A stretch of DNA of 64,000 nucleotides from Streptomyces violascens (GCF_014649955.1 NZ_BMUA01000007.1:245270-309269); one strand, 5' to 3'. Positions 31,221 to 39,899 are shown, numbered from the stretch's first letter. Numbers and translations are program-made. Notes: generated by a model not told the origin, from the sequence alone.

Positions 31221-32459
31221 ATGAGCGCTGCAACTCCCCCGCCTTCCTCCCCCACCGAGCGCCGGGTCTCCGCGCGCATCGGCGCCATCTCCGAGTCCGC
31301 GACCCTCGCCGTCGACGCCAAGGCCAAGGCCCTCAAGGCCGCCGGGCGTCCGGTCATCGGTTTCGGCGCGGGCGAGCCCGACTTCCCGACGCCCGACTAC
31401 ATCGTCGAGGCCGCCGTCGAGGCCTGCCGCAACCCGAAGTACCACCGCTACACGCCGGCGGGGGGCCTGCCCGAGCTCAAGGCCGCCATCGCCGCCAAGA
31501 CGCTGCGCGACTCCGGCTACGAGGTCGACGCCTCCCAGGTCCTGGTGACCAACGGCGGCAAGCAGGCGATCTACGAGGCCTTCGCGGCGATCCTCGACCC
31601 GGGTGACGAGGTCATCGTCCCGGCGCCGTACTGGACCACCTACCCCGAGTCGATCCGGCTCGCGGGCGGTGTCCCCGTCGACGTCGTGGCCGACGAGACG
31701 ACCGGCTACCGGGTGTCGGTGGAGCAGCTGGAGGCGGCCCGTACGGAGCGTACGAAGGTCGTTCTGTTCGTCTCCCCGTCCAACCCCACCGGCGCCGTCT
31801 ACAGCGAGGCCGACGCCGAGGCGATCGGGCGCTGGGCCGTCGAGCACGGCCTGTGGGTCATGACCGACGAGATCTACGAGCACCTGGTGTACGGCAGCGC
31901 CGCCTTCACCTCGCTGCCCGCGATCGTGCCCGAGCTGCGCGACAAGTGCATCGTCGTCAACGGCGTCGCCAAGACCTTCGCGATGACCGGCTGGCGGGTC
32001 GGGTGGATCATCGGCCCGAAGGACGTCGTGAAGGCCGCGACCAACCTCCAGTCGCACGCGACGTCCAATGTCAGCAACGTGGCCCAGGTCGCCGCGCTGG
32101 CCGCCGTCTCCGGGAACCTCGACGCGGTCGCCACGATGCGCGAGGCCTTCGACAGGCGCCGCATCACCATGGTGCGCATGCTGAGCGAGATCCCCGGTGT
32201 GGTCTGCCCCACCCCCGAGGGCGCGTTCTACGCCTACCCCTCGGTCAAGGGCGTGCTCGGCAAGGAGATCCGCGGCAAGCGGCCGCAGACCTCGGCCGAG
32301 CTCGCCGCGCTGATCCTGGACGAGACCGAGGTCGCGGTCGTCCCCGGCGAGGCCTTCGGCACGCCGGGCTACCTGCGGCTCTCCTACGCGCTGGGCGACG
32401 AGGACCTCGTCGAGGGCGTCGCCCGCATCCAGAAGCTGCTGGCCGAGGCTCGGGACTAG
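31221..32459 (+). CDS. aspC: Pyridoxal-phosphate aspartate aminotransferase
   Basis: Class I/II aminotransferase that most likely interconverts aspartate and oxaloacetate. The start is ATG 31221, since GGGAG at 31206-31210 is then ten bases away; ATG 31212 would be too close. The 412-residue product has SNPTG (187-191), D216 in TDEIYE for the pyridine nitrogen, and K251 in NGVAKTFAMTGWRVGW as the Schiff-base lysine. It is closest in pattern to the type I-gamma aspartate aminotransferases of Gram-positives. Substrate preference is from family knowledge. Confidence 0.88.
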   Translation: MSAATPPPSSPTERRVSARIGAISESATLAVDAKAKALKAAGRPVIGFGAGEPDFPTPDYIVEAAVEACRNPKYHRYTPAGGLPELKAAIAAKTLRDSGYEVDASQVLVTNGGKQAIYEAFAAILDPGDEVIVPAPYWTTYPESIRLAGGVPVDVVADETTGYRVSVEQLEAARTERTKVVLFVSPSNPTGAVYSEADAEAIGRWAVEHGLWVMTDEIYEHLVYGSAAFTSLPAIVPELRDKCIVVNGVAKTFAMTGWRVGWIIGPKDVVKAATNLQSHATSNVSNVAQVAALAAVSGNLDAVATMREAFDRRRITMVRMLSEIPGVVCPTPEGAFYAYPSVKGVLGKEIRGKRPQTSAELAALILDETEVAVVPGEAFGTPGYLRLSYALGDEDLVEGVARIQKLLAEARD

Positions 32460-32586
32460 GTTCCGGTTCTGGTCGTCCGCGTGCGTTGCGGGAGCGGGCC
32501 CCTCGGGGCCCGTTTCTGCGTTCGGACCCCGTCCCGATCGGGGAAAGGGGCTGTCGGACGGCCGTGGGGTGCGGCAAGATCCCTGG

Positions 32587-33606
32587 ATGGAGCACGTTCG
32601 CGACGTACGAGACCTGCCGAAGGCCCATCTGCATCTGCACTTCACCGGGTCCATGCGGCCCTCTACCCTGCTCGAACTCGCCGACAAGTACGGCGTACGG
32701 CTGCCCGAGGCGCTGACCGGCGCCGAGCCGCCGAAGCTGCGGGCCACCGACGAGCGCGGCTGGTTCCGCTTCCAGCGCCTCTACGACGCGGCGCGGTCGT
32801 GTCTGCGCGCCCCCGAGGACATCCAGCGCCTGGTGCGCGAGGCCGCCGAGGAGGACGTCCGGGACGGTTCCGGGTGGCTGGAGATCCAGGTCGACCCGAC
32901 CTCGTACGCGCCGCTCCTGGGCGGCCTCATCCCGGCCCTGGAGATCATCCTGGACGCGGTCGACTCCGCGTCCCGCGAGACCGGGCTCGGCATGCGCGTC
33001 GTGGTCGCGGCGAACCGGATGAAGCACCCCCTCGACGCGCGCACCCTGGCCCGGCTCGCGGTCCGCTACGCCGATCGCGGCGTGGTCGGTTTCGGCCTGT
33101 CGAACGACGAACGCCGGGGCATGGCAAGGGACTTCGACCGCGCCTTCGCGATCGCCCGCGAGGGCGGCCTGCTCGCGGCCCCGCACGGCGGCGAGCTCTC
33201 CGGCCCGGCCTCCGTACGCGACTGCCTCGACGATCTGCACGCGCGGCGGGTCGGCCACGGGGTGCGGGCGGCCGAGGACCCCCGGCTCCTGCGCCGCCTG
33301 GCCGACAAGGGCGTCACCTGCGAGGTCTGCCCGGCGTCCAACGTCGCTCTCGGCGTCTACGAGAAGCCCGAGGACGTGCCGCTGCGGGTCCTGTACGAGG
33401 CGGGCGTCCCGCTGGCCCTGGGCGCGGACGACCCCCTCCTCTTCGGCTCCCGCCTGGCCGCCCAGTACGAAATCGCCCGCCACCACCATGCGTTCACGGA
33501 CGAGGAACTGGCCGACCTGGCCCGCCAGTCGATCCGGGCCTCGGCGGCCCCGCAGGACGTCCAGAGCAAGCTGCTGGCGGGGGTGGAGGGGTGGTTGGCG
33601 GGCTGA
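32587..33606 (+). CDS. Adenosine deaminase family protein
   Basis: It should deaminate adenosine or a related purine. The 339-residue product starts with LPKAHLHLHF carrying the zinc histidines H14 and H16, and later has APHGGEL (catalytic glutamate), GHG, the CP-SN segment and LGADDPLLF with the zinc aspartate. The glycine-aspartate order in LGADDP differs slightly from the usual NTDDP, which also occurs in actinobacterial paralogues, so substrate is open. The start is ATG 32587; an in-frame GTG at 32569 is possible. It follows the aminotransferase by 127 bases. Confidence 0.85.
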   Translation: MEHVRDVRDLPKAHLHLHFTGSMRPSTLLELADKYGVRLPEALTGAEPPKLRATDERGWFRFQRLYDAARSCLRAPEDIQRLVREAAEEDVRDGSGWLEIQVDPTSYAPLLGGLIPALEIILDAVDSASRETGLGMRVVVAANRMKHPLDARTLARLAVRYADRGVVGFGLSNDERRGMARDFDRAFAIAREGGLLAAPHGGELSGPASVRDCLDDLHARRVGHGVRAAEDPRLLRRLADKGVTCEVCPASNVALGVYEKPEDVPLRVLYEAGVPLALGADDPLLFGSRLAAQYEIARHHHAFTDEELADLARQSIRASAAPQDVQSKLLAGVEGWLAG

Positions 33607-33635
33607 TGCGGCTGAGCCTGCGGGCGGGCCTGGGA

Positions 33636-33750
33636 CGCGGGTTCGTGCTGGTGCGGCACACCCCCTAGGGGCCGCGGGTTCGTGCTGGCAGCACACCCCC
33701 TAGGGGGCGCGGGCTCGTGCTGGCGCACCACAACGCCCCAAGGGGCGCGG
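33636..33750 (+). repeat. Three imperfect tandem repeats of 35-43 bp
   Basis: Units starting at 33636, 33673 and 33708 share CGCGGG(T/C)TCGTGCTGG followed by a palindromic core such as CCCCCTAGGGG. They fill the spacer after the adenosine deaminase gene. The last unit grades into the GGGGCGCGGGGCTGTG sequence common in streptomycete intergenic DNA. They may act as terminators for the convergent genes. Confidence 0.55.
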
Positions 33751-33855
33751 GGCTGTGACATGGTGCGGCTCCGCCGCGTGGGCGCGCCCACGCACGGACG
33801 GGCCGCGGCCGACGAACAGCACGCGGGAGCATCGCGCCACGCCCCTGCCAAGGAG

Positions 33856-34452
33856 CTACCCGATACCCCGCAGCAGCGCCCGGGCCACCCCCCGCGCGAA
33901 CTCCTCCCGCGTCTGGGGCGGCTCCCCGGAAGGCGTCATGTCGTACGCGAACGCCCGCTGCGCACACGCCCCGAGCAGCAGCGACGCAGCCGCATACGTA
34001 TCGGCGTCCTCACGGATCCGGCCGGCCGAACGCTCCGCCCGGAGGTACCCGTCCACCCACTCGATCGGCTTGTGGGGCCCGGCACCGAGCTCCCGCAGCG
34101 CCTCGTCATGGCGCCGCTTCAGCTGCGGATCCGCGTACAGCGACGCCGCGATCGGAAAGCTCTCCGCGTAGAACAGCGCGGCCTGGCGGGCGATCTCCGT
34201 CAGGTTCGACTCCACCGACCGCTCCCCCGGCTCCGCCGCGAGCCCCTCCACCAGCGGGCCGAGCTTGGGCAGCCGCTCCTTCAGGACCGTCACGAACAGG
34301 TCCTCCTTGCTCGCGAAGTGCTTGTAGAGCGCCGCTTCCGAGCACCCCGCCGCCTTCGCGATCTCCTTCGTCGTGGCACGGGCGAGGCCGATGGTGAGCA
34401 TGAGCTCGTGCGCGGCATCGAGGATGCGGACGCGGGTCGGCGGCGACTGCAT
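33856..34452 (-). CDS. TetR-family repressor of the adjacent oxidoreductase gene
   Basis: The 198-residue product has an N-terminal TetR helix-turn-helix (RILDAAHELMLTIGLARATT, then EIAKAAGCSEAALYKHF) and a C-terminal ligand domain. It is divergent from the oxidoreductase gene at 34544, with two operator-like palindromes in between (34481-34498 and 34508-34525). It probably represses both genes and is released by a small molecule handled by the oxidoreductase. Ligand unknown. The start is ATG 34450-34452. Confidence 0.88.
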   Translation of the reverse strand: MQSPPTRVRILDAAHELMLTIGLARATTKEIAKAAGCSEAALYKHFASKEDLFVTVLKERLPKLGPLVEGLAAEPGERSVESNLTEIARQAALFYAESFPIAASLYADPQLKRRHDEALRELGAGPHKPIEWVDGYLRAERSAGRIREDADTYAAASLLLGACAQRAFAYDMTPSGEPPQTREEFARGVARALLRGIG

Positions 34453-34480
34453 ATGTGCTCCAGGCTCGGGGCTTGACGGG

Positions 34481-34525
34481 TGGGTGAGTACTTACCCACT
34501 CTAGTGGTGAGTGAATACTTACCCA
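34481..34525. promoter_or_regulatory. Tandem palindromic operators for the TetR regulator
   Basis: TGGGTGAGTACTTACCCA (34481-34498) is nearly palindromic, and TGAGTGAATACTTACCCA (34508-34525) is a close second copy, 27 bases away centre to centre. They occupy the divergent TetR-oxidoreductase promoter region. The AT-rich core stands out from the surrounding GC-rich DNA. Confidence 0.75.
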
Positions 34526-34543
34526 CCCTAGGAGGGTGACGCC

Positions 34544-35176
34544 ATGAGGCTCACGGTTTTCGGTGCCACAGGGGGCATCGGCCAGGAAATCGTCAAGCAG
34601 GCGCTGGCTGCGGGGCACGAGGTCACGGCGGTGGTGCGCGATCCGGCCGGGTTCGCTGTGACCGGCACAGGCCTTCAGGTCGTCAAGGCCGACCTCACCG
34701 ACCCCGAGTCGCTGCGCGGAGCCGTGGCCGGGCGGCACGCCGTCCTGTCCGGGCTCGGCGCCCGCAAACGCTCCGACGCCGGGATCACGACCCAGCTCAC
34801 GCGGTCGGTCCTGGCCGCGATGGAGGCCGAGGGCACTCGGCGGCTGGTCGTCGTGAGCGCGGCCCCGGTCGGGCCGGAGGCCCCCGGCGACGGGCTCCTC
34901 GACCGCGGCATGCGGTCCATGATCAGCGCGATCCTGAAGGAGGTGTACGCCGATCTCCGCGCCATGGAGGCCGAGTTGGCGGCCAGCGCCACCGACTGGA
35001 CGTCCGTACGCCCGCCCAAACTCACCGACAAGCCGCTCACCGGGACCTACCGCCGGGTCGTCGGCGGCAACCCCAAGGCGGGCCGCACCATCGCCCGCGC
35101 CGACGTGGCCCACGCGATGCTGGCCTGCGTGGACGACCCGGCGACGGTGAAACAGGGGGTGGGGGTGGCGTACTGA
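34544..35176 (+). CDS. NAD(P)-binding oxidoreductase of the atypical SDR/NmrA type
   Basis: The 210-residue product starts with MRLTVFGATGGIGQEIVKQA, whose GATGGIG is a Rossmann dinucleotide-binding motif, and has VVVSAAPVG in the position of the SDR serine strand. There is no classical YxxxK pair, as is usual in NmrA-like or flavin-reductase-like members. GGAGGGTG lies seven bases before ATG 34544. It is probably repressed by the divergent TetR gene. Substrate unknown. Confidence 0.85.
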   Translation: MRLTVFGATGGIGQEIVKQALAAGHEVTAVVRDPAGFAVTGTGLQVVKADLTDPESLRGAVAGRHAVLSGLGARKRSDAGITTQLTRSVLAAMEAEGTRRLVVVSAAPVGPEAPGDGLLDRGMRSMISAILKEVYADLRAMEAELAASATDWTSVRPPKLTDKPLTGTYRRVVGGNPKAGRTIARADVAHAMLACVDDPATVKQGVGVAY

Positions 35177-35231
35177 GGGGGTGCCGAGCCGAGCGACACG
35201 GGGCGCTCCGGCTCTGCAGCCTCTGAACGTT

Positions 35232-36287
35232 TCAGACCTCTACGCCGACCGCCACCGGCTCGTTCACCAGGGTCACGCCGAAGGCCAGCTCCACCCCGGC
35301 TACCACCTCGCGGGCCAGAGCCAGCAGGTCCTCGGTCGTGGCGCCGCCGCGGTTCGTCAGCGCGAGGGTGTGCTTCGTGGAGATGCGGGCGGGGCCGGTC
35401 CCGTACCCCTTGGTGAAGCCGGCCTTGTCGATCAGCCAGGCGGCGGAGGTCTTGGTGCGGTCGGCGCCGACGGGCCAGGCGGGGGGCGTCACGTCCGCGC
35501 CGAGGCGCTCCTGGGCGCGGGCGACGAACGCCGCGTACGCCTCGTTGGGGAGGATCGGGTTGGTGAAGAACGAGCCCGCCGACCAGGTGTCGTGGTCTTC
35601 CGGGTCGAGCACCATGCCCTTGCCTGCGCGCAGCTTCAGCACGGTCTCGCGGGCGGTGGCGGCGGGGACCCGGTCGCCGGGCTCGACGCCGAGGGTCCGG
35701 GCGGTCTCGGCGTACTTGACCGGCGCCGAGAGCCCCCCGGCGTCCTCCAGCTCGAAGACGACGCGGAGTACGACGTAGCGGTCGGGGTGCTGCTTGAAGC
35801 GGCTGTTGCGGTACGAGAAGTCGCACTCGGCGTTGGGGATGGTGACGGTGGTGCGGTCGAGGCGGTCGTAGGCGACGACGTGCGTGATGGTGCTGGACAC
35901 TTCCTGGCCGTACGCCCCGACGTTCTGGATCGGGGTCGCGCCGGCCGAGCCGGGGATGCCGGCGAGGCACTCGATCCCGGCTAGCCCGGCCTCGACGCTC
36001 CTGGCGACGGCGTCGCTCCACACCTCACCGGCGGCGAGTTCGAGGCGGGTGCCGTCGAGCTCGAAGCCGCGGGTGGCGATGCGCAGGGCGGTCCCGGCGA
36101 AGCCCTTGTCCCCGATGAGCAGGTTGCTGCCGCCGCCGATGACGAGCAGCGGGGTGCCGCTGTCGTCGGCCTCGCGTACGGCGTCGACGACCTCGGCGTC
36201 GGTGACGGCGGTAACCAGCCGGTCCGCCGGGCCGCCGAGGCGGAGGGTGGTCAGGGGGGCGAGGGGGGCGTCGTGAAGTTCCTGCAC
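35232..36287 (-). CDS. murB: UDP-N-acetylenolpyruvoylglucosamine reductase
   Basis: MurB reduces the enolpyruvyl group with NADPH and FAD to form UDP-MurNAc in peptidoglycan synthesis. The start is set at GTG 36285-36287 (QELHDAPLAPLTTLRLGGPA), giving 351 residues; the frame continues upstream into low-complexity repeat DNA. FAD-binding GGGSNLLI lies at 51-58 and IPGSAGATPIQNVGAYGQE further on. AGSFFTNPIL carries the serine that protonates the intermediate. Product length and motifs fit the housekeeping enzyme. Confidence 0.95.
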   Translation of the reverse strand: MQELHDAPLAPLTTLRLGGPADRLVTAVTDAEVVDAVREADDSGTPLLVIGGGSNLLIGDKGFAGTALRIATRGFELDGTRLELAAGEVWSDAVARSVEAGLAGIECLAGIPGSAGATPIQNVGAYGQEVSSTITHVVAYDRLDRTTVTIPNAECDFSYRNSRFKQHPDRYVVLRVVFELEDAGGLSAPVKYAETARTLGVEPGDRVPAATARETVLKLRAGKGMVLDPEDHDTWSAGSFFTNPILPNEAYAAFVARAQERLGADVTPPAWPVGADRTKTSAAWLIDKAGFTKGYGTGPARISTKHTLALTNRGGATTEDLLALAREVVAGVELAFGVTLVNEPVAVGVEV

Positions 36288-36315
36288 GGGGTCCAGCGTA
36301 CGGGGGCGGCCCGGC

Positions 36316-36426
36316 GGGGCTGCGCCGCCCTGCGGTCGGGAGTGGGGTGCGGGCCCGTGGGGCTGCGCCGCCCTGGGGTCGGGAGTGGGGTGGCGGCCTG
36401 TGGGGGCGGCGCCGCCCTTCGGTCGG
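36316..36426. repeat. 43-bp imperfect tandem repeat, 2.6 units, upstream of murB
   Basis: Units begin at 36316, 36359 and 36402 (the last partial), each opening with GGGGCTGCGCCGCCC or a close variant and continuing CGGTCGGGAGTGGGGTG. They lie in a 507-base gene-free stretch (36288-36794) before murB on the minus strand. The rest of that stretch is GC-rich with nothing recognisable, though it must hold the murB promoter. Confidence 0.7.
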
Positions 36427-36794
36427 CCGTGCGGGCAGATGTCGTGGGCCGGGGCTGCGGCATCGCCGGTACGGAGCGCACTGCCGGGGGGTGGGGGCGT
36501 GAACGCGGCGGGGTACCTCCTCATACGTCGCGCAGTTCCGCCCACCGAAAATCCCCCCAGAACCAGCGCTCCTCCTTGCGGCGGCACCCCACCACGTCCC
36601 CACCCGGCCGGACACGCGCCAGTCCGTGATGCCTCGGTCACCGTTCAGACAAACCCCTGCCCATACGAAGCATCCCGCCCGTGCCCCACCAAGAAGAGGC
36701 GAGCATCCACCCCCGGAGGCGGGCCAAGAGCCCCTCACCCCAGGCGAGCGGGTGAGAGAACGCCCCCGACCCGCCCAGCGCCGTACGGCGAACG

Positions 36795-38258
36795 TCAGCC
36801 CACCAACTCCCGCACCCCCTCAGAGGACTCCGGCGCCGCCCCGGCCCGGGGCAGGGCCGCGCGCCCGGGGAGCAGCAGCGCCGACACCGCCGCAACCGCG
36901 ACCACCCCCGCCCCCACCCAGAGCGCCGGGCCAAGGCCGTCCACGAAGGCTTGCGCCGACCCGTACCCGCCCTGCGCGGAGAACACCGACGCCAGCACCG
37001 CGATGCCGAGCGCACCCCCGACCTCCCGCAGCGCGTTGTTCGCGCCGGAGGCGATGCCCTGCTCGGAGGGCCGCACGCTGGACATCACCAGATTCGCGGC
37101 CGGCGCGAAGTACAGCCCCATCCCGATGCCGCTGATGATCAGCGCCGGCAGCTGCGCCCCGTACGACACGTCCGGCGAGATGATCGCGGCGAACCAGGCG
37201 AGCCCCAGCGCCTGGAGCGCGAGACCGGTGGCCACGACGGGCCGCCCGCCGATCCGGTCGGAGAGGAAACCGGCTATCGGCGCGGCGATCATCGGCATGC
37301 CGGTCCAGGGCAGCATCCGCAGCCCCGCCTCGGTCGGCGAATAGCCGATGACGTTCTGCAGGAACTGGCTGAGCAGGAAGATCGAGCCGAACATCCCGAC
37401 GAACATCAGCAGGCTCGCCGCGTTGATCGCGGAGAACGCCCGGCTGCGGAACAGCCGCATCGGCAGCATCGGGTTCGCACTGCGCATGCCGTGGACCACG
37501 AACCCCGCAAGCAGCGCCGAGCCCGCGATCAGGCCGGTCAGTACGGTCGCACTGGTCCACCCGTCGGGGTTGCCGCGGATCAGCGCGTACACGATCCCGA
37601 AGAGCCCGCCGCTGGCCAGGACCGTGCCCACGATGTCGAGCCGGGCGCCCGTGCCGTACGACTCGTTCAGGCGCAGCCGGGCCAGGGGAAGGGTGAGCAG
37701 GCCGAGCGGAACGTTCAGCCAGAAGATCCACTGCCAGGACACATGCTCGGTCAGGCTGCCGCCGATCAGCGGCCCCGATGCCACCGCGAGGCCGTTCACC
37801 GCGCCCCAGATCCCGTACATCAGGCCGCGCTTGGCGGCGGGCACGGCCGCGGTCAGCAGCGTGAGGGTCAGCGGCATCATGATCGCGGCGCCGACTCCCT
37901 GTATCGCGCGGGCCGCGATCAGCCCGTTGATCCCGGGGGCCAGCGCCGCCCCCGCCGAGGCGCCGGTGAAGATCGTCAGCCCGGTGATGAAGAGCTTTCG
38001 GCGGCCGAACCGGTCACCCAGCGCCGCCCCGAACATCAGCAGCACCGCGAAGGTGAGGGTGTACGCGCTCACCGTCCATTCGAGGTCGTCCAGCGCTCCC
38101 CCGAGGTCCTCGCGGATCGACGGCAGCGCGGTGGTGACGACGAGGTTGTCCAGCGCCGCCATGAACCCGGCAACACTGGTGATCACCAGTGCCCACCCCG
38201 CACCCCCACGCCGCCCCGCGCCGTCTCGTGGCCTACTTTCCGGCTTCTTCTCCGACAT
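36795..38258 (-). CDS. MFS drug efflux transporter, 14-TM DHA2/EmrB type
   Basis: The 487-residue product has about 14 hydrophobic segments and the DHA2 hallmarks: the motif in segment 1 (AALDNLVVTTALPSI), motif A after segment 2 (LGDRFGRRKLF) and motif C in segment 5 (GLAVASGPLIGGSLTE). Such proton antiporters export toxic or antibiotic molecules. It lies downstream of a TetR gene in the same orientation, with a palindrome at 38275-38294 right before its ATG that matches one before the TetR gene. Regulation by that repressor is therefore likely. Confidence 0.9.
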   Translation of the reverse strand: MSEKKPESRPRDGAGRRGGAGWALVITSVAGFMAALDNLVVTTALPSIREDLGGALDDLEWTVSAYTLTFAVLLMFGAALGDRFGRRKLFITGLTIFTGASAGAALAPGINGLIAARAIQGVGAAIMMPLTLTLLTAAVPAAKRGLMYGIWGAVNGLAVASGPLIGGSLTEHVSWQWIFWLNVPLGLLTLPLARLRLNESYGTGARLDIVGTVLASGGLFGIVYALIRGNPDGWTSATVLTGLIAGSALLAGFVVHGMRSANPMLPMRLFRSRAFSAINAASLLMFVGMFGSIFLLSQFLQNVIGYSPTEAGLRMLPWTGMPMIAAPIAGFLSDRIGGRPVVATGLALQALGLAWFAAIISPDVSYGAQLPALIISGIGMGLYFAPAANLVMSSVRPSEQGIASGANNALREVGGALGIAVLASVFSAQGGYGSAQAFVDGLGPALWVGAGVVAVAAVSALLLPGRAALPRAGAAPESSEGVRELVG

Positions 38259-38274
38259 CGCTCCCCCTTGATGG

Positions 38275-38294
38275 GTTAGTTATTAATTACTAAC
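38275..38294. promoter_or_regulatory. Palindromic operator before the MFS transporter gene
   Basis: GTTAGT-TATTAATT-ACTAAC is a near-perfect 20-base palindrome, very AT-rich for this genome, 17 bases upstream of the transporter start. It shares the GTTAGT and ACTAAC half-sites with 38933-38952. Confidence 0.8.
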
Positions 38295-38348
38295 TTCGAT
38301 GGGCATGAGAGGGTGCGGACCTGCCTACCCGCCCCCACCTCGGTCCAG

Positions 38349-38924
38349 CTACGCGACTCCGCCGCCCACCCGCTTCGGCTGCGACGATTCGTAGAAGCCC
38401 TGCCAGACCCGGTCCTCGGGCGGAAACCCCAGCGCCACCAGGGTGTTGATGAGCATCCCGTACGCCAGGAACGTCGTCGTCTCGCCCTGGTCCGCGCCCA
38501 GCGCCAGGTGCACCGTGTCGTACAGCTCCGTCCATCCGGCCCGAACCGCCTTGCCGAACTCGTGGTCGCCGGCCGCCTCCGCGGCGGCCGCGGCCACATA
38601 CGTCTGCATCTGCAGGAGCAGCTTGTCGCGGTCCTCGGCGATGAGCGTCTGGTACGCCGCACCCATCGCGTGCAGCGCCGCCTCGCCTTCGAGCCCTTCG
38701 GCCGCCTCCCGGAAAACCTCGACGGTCTCCTTGATGCAGCGGTCGGACGCCGCCAGGAAGATGGCCTGCTTGTTCGGGAACAGGCGGAAGAGGTACGGCT
38801 GCGAGACACCCACCCGCTTGGCGATCACCTCGGTGGACGTGCCGTGATACCCACCACGGGCGAACTCCACCATCGCCGCACGGATGACGCTCTCGCGCCT
38901 CTCTTCTGCGCTCATCCTGACCAT
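38349..38924 (-). CDS. TetR-family repressor of the MFS transporter
   Basis: The 191-residue product has a clear TetR DNA-binding domain (VIRAAMVEFARGGYHGTSTE, then VIAKRVGVSQPYLFRLFPNK) and a variable ligand domain. It is upstream of and parallel to the transporter gene. Matching palindromes lie before both genes, so it probably represses itself and the pump. The ATG at 38924 has no ribosome-binding sequence and abuts the operator region, so a leaderless transcript, or a start at ATG 38915, is possible. Confidence 0.88.
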   Translation of the reverse strand: MVRMSAEERRESVIRAAMVEFARGGYHGTSTEVIAKRVGVSQPYLFRLFPNKQAIFLAASDRCIKETVEVFREAAEGLEGEAALHAMGAAYQTLIAEDRDKLLLQMQTYVAAAAAEAAGDHEFGKAVRAGWTELYDTVHLALGADQGETTTFLAYGMLINTLVALGFPPEDRVWQGFYESSQPKRVGGGVA

Positions 38925-38932
38925 GCAAGTAA

Positions 38933-38952
38933 GTTAGTGGTTGATTACTAAC
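38933..38952. promoter_or_regulatory. Palindromic operator before the TetR gene
   Basis: GTTAGT-GGTTGATT-ACTAAC has the same half-sites and spacing as the site before the transporter gene. It begins nine bases upstream of the TetR ATG, consistent with tight autorepression. Confidence 0.8.
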
Positions 38953-39010
38953 ATCGTCAAGGGCGGCGAGTCGGGGGACTCCAGGAGGCCCCGGAGTCCC
39001 GCCGACCGCG

Positions 39011-39445
39011 TCACGCCAGTCGTACGACCGCTCGCGACATTCCGAGCACCTTCTGGCCCGCGCTCGTCGCCGTGAGGTCCACCCGTACCGTGCGCGCCTC
39101 GTCGTCCAGCTTCGCCGCCACCTTGGCGCTGACCTCGATCAGCGCTCCGGTCTCGTCGTTCGGGACGACCACCGGCTTGGTGAAGCGGACGCCGTACTCG
39201 GCCACCGCGCCCGGGTCGCCGACCCAGTCCGTGACCACGCGCACCGCCTCGGCCATCGTGAACATGCCGTGCGCGATGACGTCGGGCAGCCCGACCTCCT
39301 TCGCGAACTTCTCGTTCCAGTGGATCGGGTTGAAGTCCCCGGAGGCACCCGCGTACTGGACGAGCGTGGCGCGACTCACAGGGAAGGAGGCGGACGGCAG
39401 CTCGGTGCCGGGCTCCACGTCCTCGTAACGGATCTTCGCGGTCAT
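39011..39445 (-). CDS. MaoC-family (R)-hydratase, HadB-like
   Basis: The 144-residue hot-dog protein has the hydratase 2 motif YAGASGDFNPIHWNEKFAKE, which contains the catalytic aspartate and histidine, followed by HGMFTMAEAVR. In mycobacteria HadB works with HadA as the dehydratase of a fatty acid elongation system. Here it follows the HadA-like gene by one base, and both lie beside rpmG as in mycobacteria. It probably dehydrates 3-hydroxyacyl thioesters. The exact pathway in a streptomycete is not known. Confidence 0.88.
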   Translation of the reverse strand: MTAKIRYEDVEPGTELPSASFPVSRATLVQYAGASGDFNPIHWNEKFAKEVGLPDVIAHGMFTMAEAVRVVTDWVGDPGAVAEYGVRFTKPVVVPNDETGALIEVSAKVAAKLDDEARTVRVDLTATSAGQKVLGMSRAVVRLA

Positions 39446-39446
39446 G

Positions 39447-39899
39447 TCAGGCCCCCTCGGCCGCTCGGGACACCAGCTTGGTCCACGCGGTCACGACGTG
39501 TTCGCCGGCCTCGTCGTGGACCTCGCCCCGGATGTCCAGGATGTCGTTGCCCGCGAGGGACTTGATCGCCTCGATGGTGGACGTCACGGTCAGGCGGTCG
39601 CCCGCGCGCACCGGGCGGCTGTAGGCGAACTTCTGGTCGCCGTGCACCACCCGGCTGTAGTCCAGGCCCAGCTGCGGGTCCTCGATGACCTGGCCCGCCG
39701 CCTTGAATGTGATGGCGAACACAAAGGTCGGCGGCGCGATCACATCGGTGTGGCCGAGCGACTTGGCCGCCTCCGGGTCGGTGTAGGCGGGGTTCGCGTC
39801 CCCGACCGCCACAGCGAACTCGCGGATCTTCTCGCGGCCGACCTCGTACGGGGCGGTGGGCGGATAGGTCCGCCCCACGAAAGACTGGTCGAGCGCCAT
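39447..39899 (-). CDS. MaoC-like non-catalytic partner subunit, HadA-like
   Basis: The 150-residue product aligns with HadA-type MaoC N-terminal proteins (SFVGRTYPPTAPYEVGREKI, FAVAVGDANPAYTDPEAAKS). The Asp-His pair of the hydratase motif is absent (GDANPAYTD instead of GDFNPIH), so it is expected to bind the acyl chain and pair with the catalytic HadB-like protein encoded next. AGGAGG precedes ATG 39899. Confidence 0.87.
   Translation of the reverse strand: MALDQSFVGRTYPPTAPYEVGREKIREFAVAVGDANPAYTDPEAAKSLGHTDVIAPPTFVFAITFKAAGQVIEDPQLGLDYSRVVHGDQKFAYSRPVRAGDRLTVTSTIEAIKSLAGNDILDIRGEVHDEAGEHVVTAWTKLVSRAAEGA

Noticed and set aside
33636..33750. CRISPR array
   Set aside because: Only three degenerate tandem units with no spacers of constant length and no cas genes in the window.
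36316..36426. CRISPR array or transposon end
   Set aside because: Units are head-to-tail without spacers, and no transposase or target duplication is visible.
36025..36738. N-terminal extension of MurB or separate minus-strand gene
   Set aside because: The extended frame translates the 43-base repeat into proline/glycine-rich sequence with no similarity to MurB; the start at 36287 gives the normal enzyme length.
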